Below, piece by piece: positions 62,107-64,000 of a DNA stretch of 64,000 nt. Source of the stretch: Alginatibacterium sediminis. GTDB taxonomy: Bacteria; Pseudomonadota; Gammaproteobacteria; Enterobacterales; Celerinatantimonadaceae. Made by a program: the position numbers and the translations under genes. Under the pieces are notes generated by a model. The model was not told the DNA's origin. It worked only from the letters and a program-made list of their open reading frames with translations, and searched no databases. The stretch's first letter is position 1. Each line of letters opens with the position of its first letter. The stretch lies in NCBI RefSeq assembly GCF_003610775.1, contig NZ_RAQO01000005.1:434001-498000 (forward strand). Direction: 5' to 3'.

Positions 62107-64000
62107 CTAACCCAAAGCATTTAGGCTTTTAAGATGCTCGTTGTACCAAGTTTGTAGTTGAGTTGCCGGTAGTGCTTTTGAAAAATGAAAGCCTTGTACA
62201 TACTCGATGCCAATCGCATCGAGTATCTCAAGTTGCTCAAGGGTTTCAACACCTTCGGCAATGACTTGATAATTGAACTCGCGCGCAAGGTATTTGGTGG
62301 CGCGAACAATTGATTGTTGTTTGTTGGCCAACTGCTGCAAAAAAATACGGTCAATTTTAATAAAATTAACAGGTAAGCTATTTAGCTGCTGCAGTGACGA
62401 ATAGCCTGTACCAAAGTCATCGATTGCAAAGTGGACGCCTAAAGCTTGTAGTTGACGCATCTGCGCTTTTACTCGTTCGGTATTCTTGATTAATACCGAT
62501 TCGGTTATTTCTAGATGTAAACGCGCAGGTGCTAATTGACTCAGCTCTAAACTGCGCTCTACCTGTTCTATAAATTCAAGATTATAAAGCTGCAAGGCCG
62601 ACACGTTCACCGAAACGCTAGGCATCTCTTCAAAACTCCATTTGGCAGCCTCTAGGCAGGCTTGTTCAAGCACCCAGGAACCAAGCTCATTTATCAGGCC
62701 GCTTTTTTCAGCTAAGCTGACGAAAATGTCAGGTGATACATATTGTTGCTCAAACTTCCAACGCAACAATGCTTCGAAACTCCAGATTTTTTGAGTACTT
62801 GTATCTAAAATAGGCTGATAATGAATTTCAAAGTCTCGGTTTAAAAGCGCATCTGATAAACCTTGCTTTAGTTTTCTTTCTTGCAAGCTGTGGGCGTACA
62901 AATCACTATTAAATATAGCGATGCTTTGTTTTTTCGCTTTCGCTGAAAACATCGCGATATCACTAAACAGGATCAGTTGCTGTATATCCTGACTATGCAG
63001 TGGGTATTCCGAAATACCAAAGGCTGCACTAATGCTTAAGACATTGCTATCAAGCGCTATCGGTTGACGCAAGCGCTGACTCAAATTGAAAGCAAGTTTT
63101 TGAGCTTGTGAGGCCGCGATGTTTGGGACGGCAATAATGTATTCATCTCCACCCCAACGGCCTAGTAATTGCCGTTCATTTTGACCTTTAAAACGCTGTG
63201 AAATTACTTGTAGTAAACGATCACCTTGTGCATGCCCAAGAGCATCGTTGACTTGTTTAAAGTCATTTAAATCAACAAAAATGATGCTTAAGCTTTGCTG
63301 GTTCTGATCACATTCATGCATTAAGGTTTGCAGATTTCTTACAAAAGCATGGCGATTAAATAACTCAGTAAGTGGGTCGATATTCGAGAGCCGGTAGACT
63401 TCTTGTGTACGTTGCTCGACTTTCAATTCAAGTTCTTGATTGTTTATGTTTACTCTTTGATTTGCTTCTTCTAAGTCGTATTTATGCTGCCTAAGTTGTT
63501 GTTTTTCTTCTAATAGTTGCTTAGCTAATAGAGAATTATTGTTTTTAAACTCTATTGCTTGGTGAGTAAAGCTTGAACTTCGAAATGCGGTAGCTATTAA
63601 AATAACTAGAAATCCCAAACCTAGCACGCCTAGCAAAGGTAACTGGGCTTGACCGCTCAAAAGACTCATAGTCGACATTGGGGCAATCATTAAGCAAGCA
63701 TATAGGATGCATAGGTCACGATCTGCAGACAATATAGAGGTCGCCCCTCCAGCCATCGCTGACAAAATTATCATGGCTGACGTTAGCTCGATTAAATCCA
63801 TGTGTGGAAAAAGCAAGGTGCTGTAGCTGGCCCAGGTTAATGCGGTTGCAATTACTCCATAACGAAATTGTTTGATCGCATCTTGGGCGGTATTACTCGA
63901 GGTGTGCTCTTTGTTGAGCTGTGCTCGCCAGCGATAGCCCAAAACTAAGCGAAATACCAGAACTAGCACCATGATCAGCCAAAGCGAGATGCGTAGGAAA
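62107..64000 (-). CDS. GGDEF-EAL cyclic di-GMP enzyme, 5' end outside the window
   Basis: The frame stays open to base 64000 on the minus strand, so the protein is longer than the 621 residues from the first visible ATG. The upstream codons continue a membrane helix (FLRISLWLIMVLVLVFRLVLGY). Several more helices and a coiled coil (about 125-195) precede GGDEF, here RWGGDEYIIAV, then EAL, here FEALLRW, with DDFGTGYSS and KIDRIFLQ. Both domains keep key residues, so it may make or degrade cyclic di-GMP. Confidence 0.93.
   Translation of the reverse strand, partial: FLRISLWLIMVLVLVFRLVLGYRWRAQLNKEHTSSNTAQDAIKQFRYGVIATALTWASYSTLLFPHMDLIELTSAMIILSAMAGGATSILSADRDLCILYACLMIAPMSTMSLLSGQAQLPLLGVLGLGFLVILIATAFRSSSFTHQAIEFKNNNSLLAKQLLEEKQQLRQHKYDLEEANQRVNINNQELELKVEQRTQEVYRLSNIDPLTELFNRHAFVRNLQTLMHECDQNQQSLSIIFVDLNDFKQVNDALGHAQGDRLLQVISQRFKGQNERQLLGRWGGDEYIIAVPNIAASQAQKLAFNLSQRLRQPIALDSNVLSISAAFGISEYPLHSQDIQQLILFSDIAMFSAKAKKQSIAIFNSDLYAHSLQERKLKQGLSDALLNRDFEIHYQPILDTSTQKIWSFEALLRWKFEQQYVSPDIFVSLAEKSGLINELGSWVLEQACLEAAKWSFEEMPSVSVNVSALQLYNLEFIEQVERSLELSQLAPARLHLEITESVLIKNTERVKAQMRQLQALGVHFAIDDFGTGYSSLQQLNSLPVNFIKIDRIFLQQLANKQQSIVRATKYLAREFNYQVIAEGVETLEQLEILDAIGIEYVQGFHFSKALPATQLQTWYNEHLKSLNALG

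Overview
The window looks like chromosome from a marine gammaproteobacterium of the Alteromonadales/Vibrionales type. The evidence is the gene set: MetE with a divergent MetR, RhlE, YaeQ, a DUF2310 zinc-ribbon protein, a Bcr/CflA exporter with MarR, AsmA, a secreted EndA/Dns-type nuclease, and GGDEF/EAL proteins. An Agarivorans-like genus is my guess, but nothing in the window fixes the genus.

Layout. 1-3168 is the end of a surface-polysaccharide cluster (flippase, hexapeptide acyltransferase, glycosyltransferase). 3285-38226 is ordinary chromosome: a CDF-like transporter, YaeQ, a LysR/C45 Ntn-hydrolase pair, MscS, a VOC/YafY-type regulator pair, a cold-shock gene with a long leader, and an alpha/beta hydrolase. 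It continues with an FMN reductase and GNAT pair, a PepSY/response-regulator/histidine-kinase operon, MarR with a Bcr/CflA exporter, an acyl-CoA ligase and an NhaC antiporter. The last part holds a cytochrome/diguanylate-cyclase/nucleoside-hydrolase-VOC operon, metE/metR, rhlE, and a 1323-residue AsmA protein. 61297-64000 holds decayed gene fragments and a GGDEF-EAL protein that runs off the right edge.

The exceptional region is 38754-61025. An endonuclease I gene (endA/dns, minus strand) is cut in two. Its 5' part (61287 to 61022) ends after Trp-Glu-His, and its 3' part (38757 to 38252) resumes at Val-Val-Pro-Ala-Glu-Asn. Both junctions share TGTT, and joining them there restores one continuous reading frame. 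The 22.3 kb between them is a genomic island with its own mobility operon at the right end: a complete tyrosine recombinase, a degenerate recombinase-like protein, a second complete recombinase, and a small helix-turn-helix/coiled-coil protein. This is a Tn554-TnpABC-like or Gamma-Mobile-Trio-like arrangement.

The island cargo is built largely of integron-type cassettes. At least five clear and two more divergent attC sites, all in the same orientation, are present with no integron integrase in the window, so this is a CALIN-like array carried by another element. Cargo includes a tRNA-like gene with a 21-nt anticodon loop and a HEPN-like protein. It includes an XRE regulator divergent from a two-gene SF2-helicase operon with twin palindromic operators, and a NERD-nuclease/SF1-helicase fusion. 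It also includes VapBC lying between two Tn7-like multi-repeat ends, a P-loop kinase, an SMC/Rad50-like ATPase with a zinc hook, two orphan MbcA/ParS/Xre-domain proteins, and a secreted HNH nuclease. The content suggests a defence and stabilisation island. The XRE/helicase unit and the SMC-like cassette are the best candidates for undescribed defence functions.
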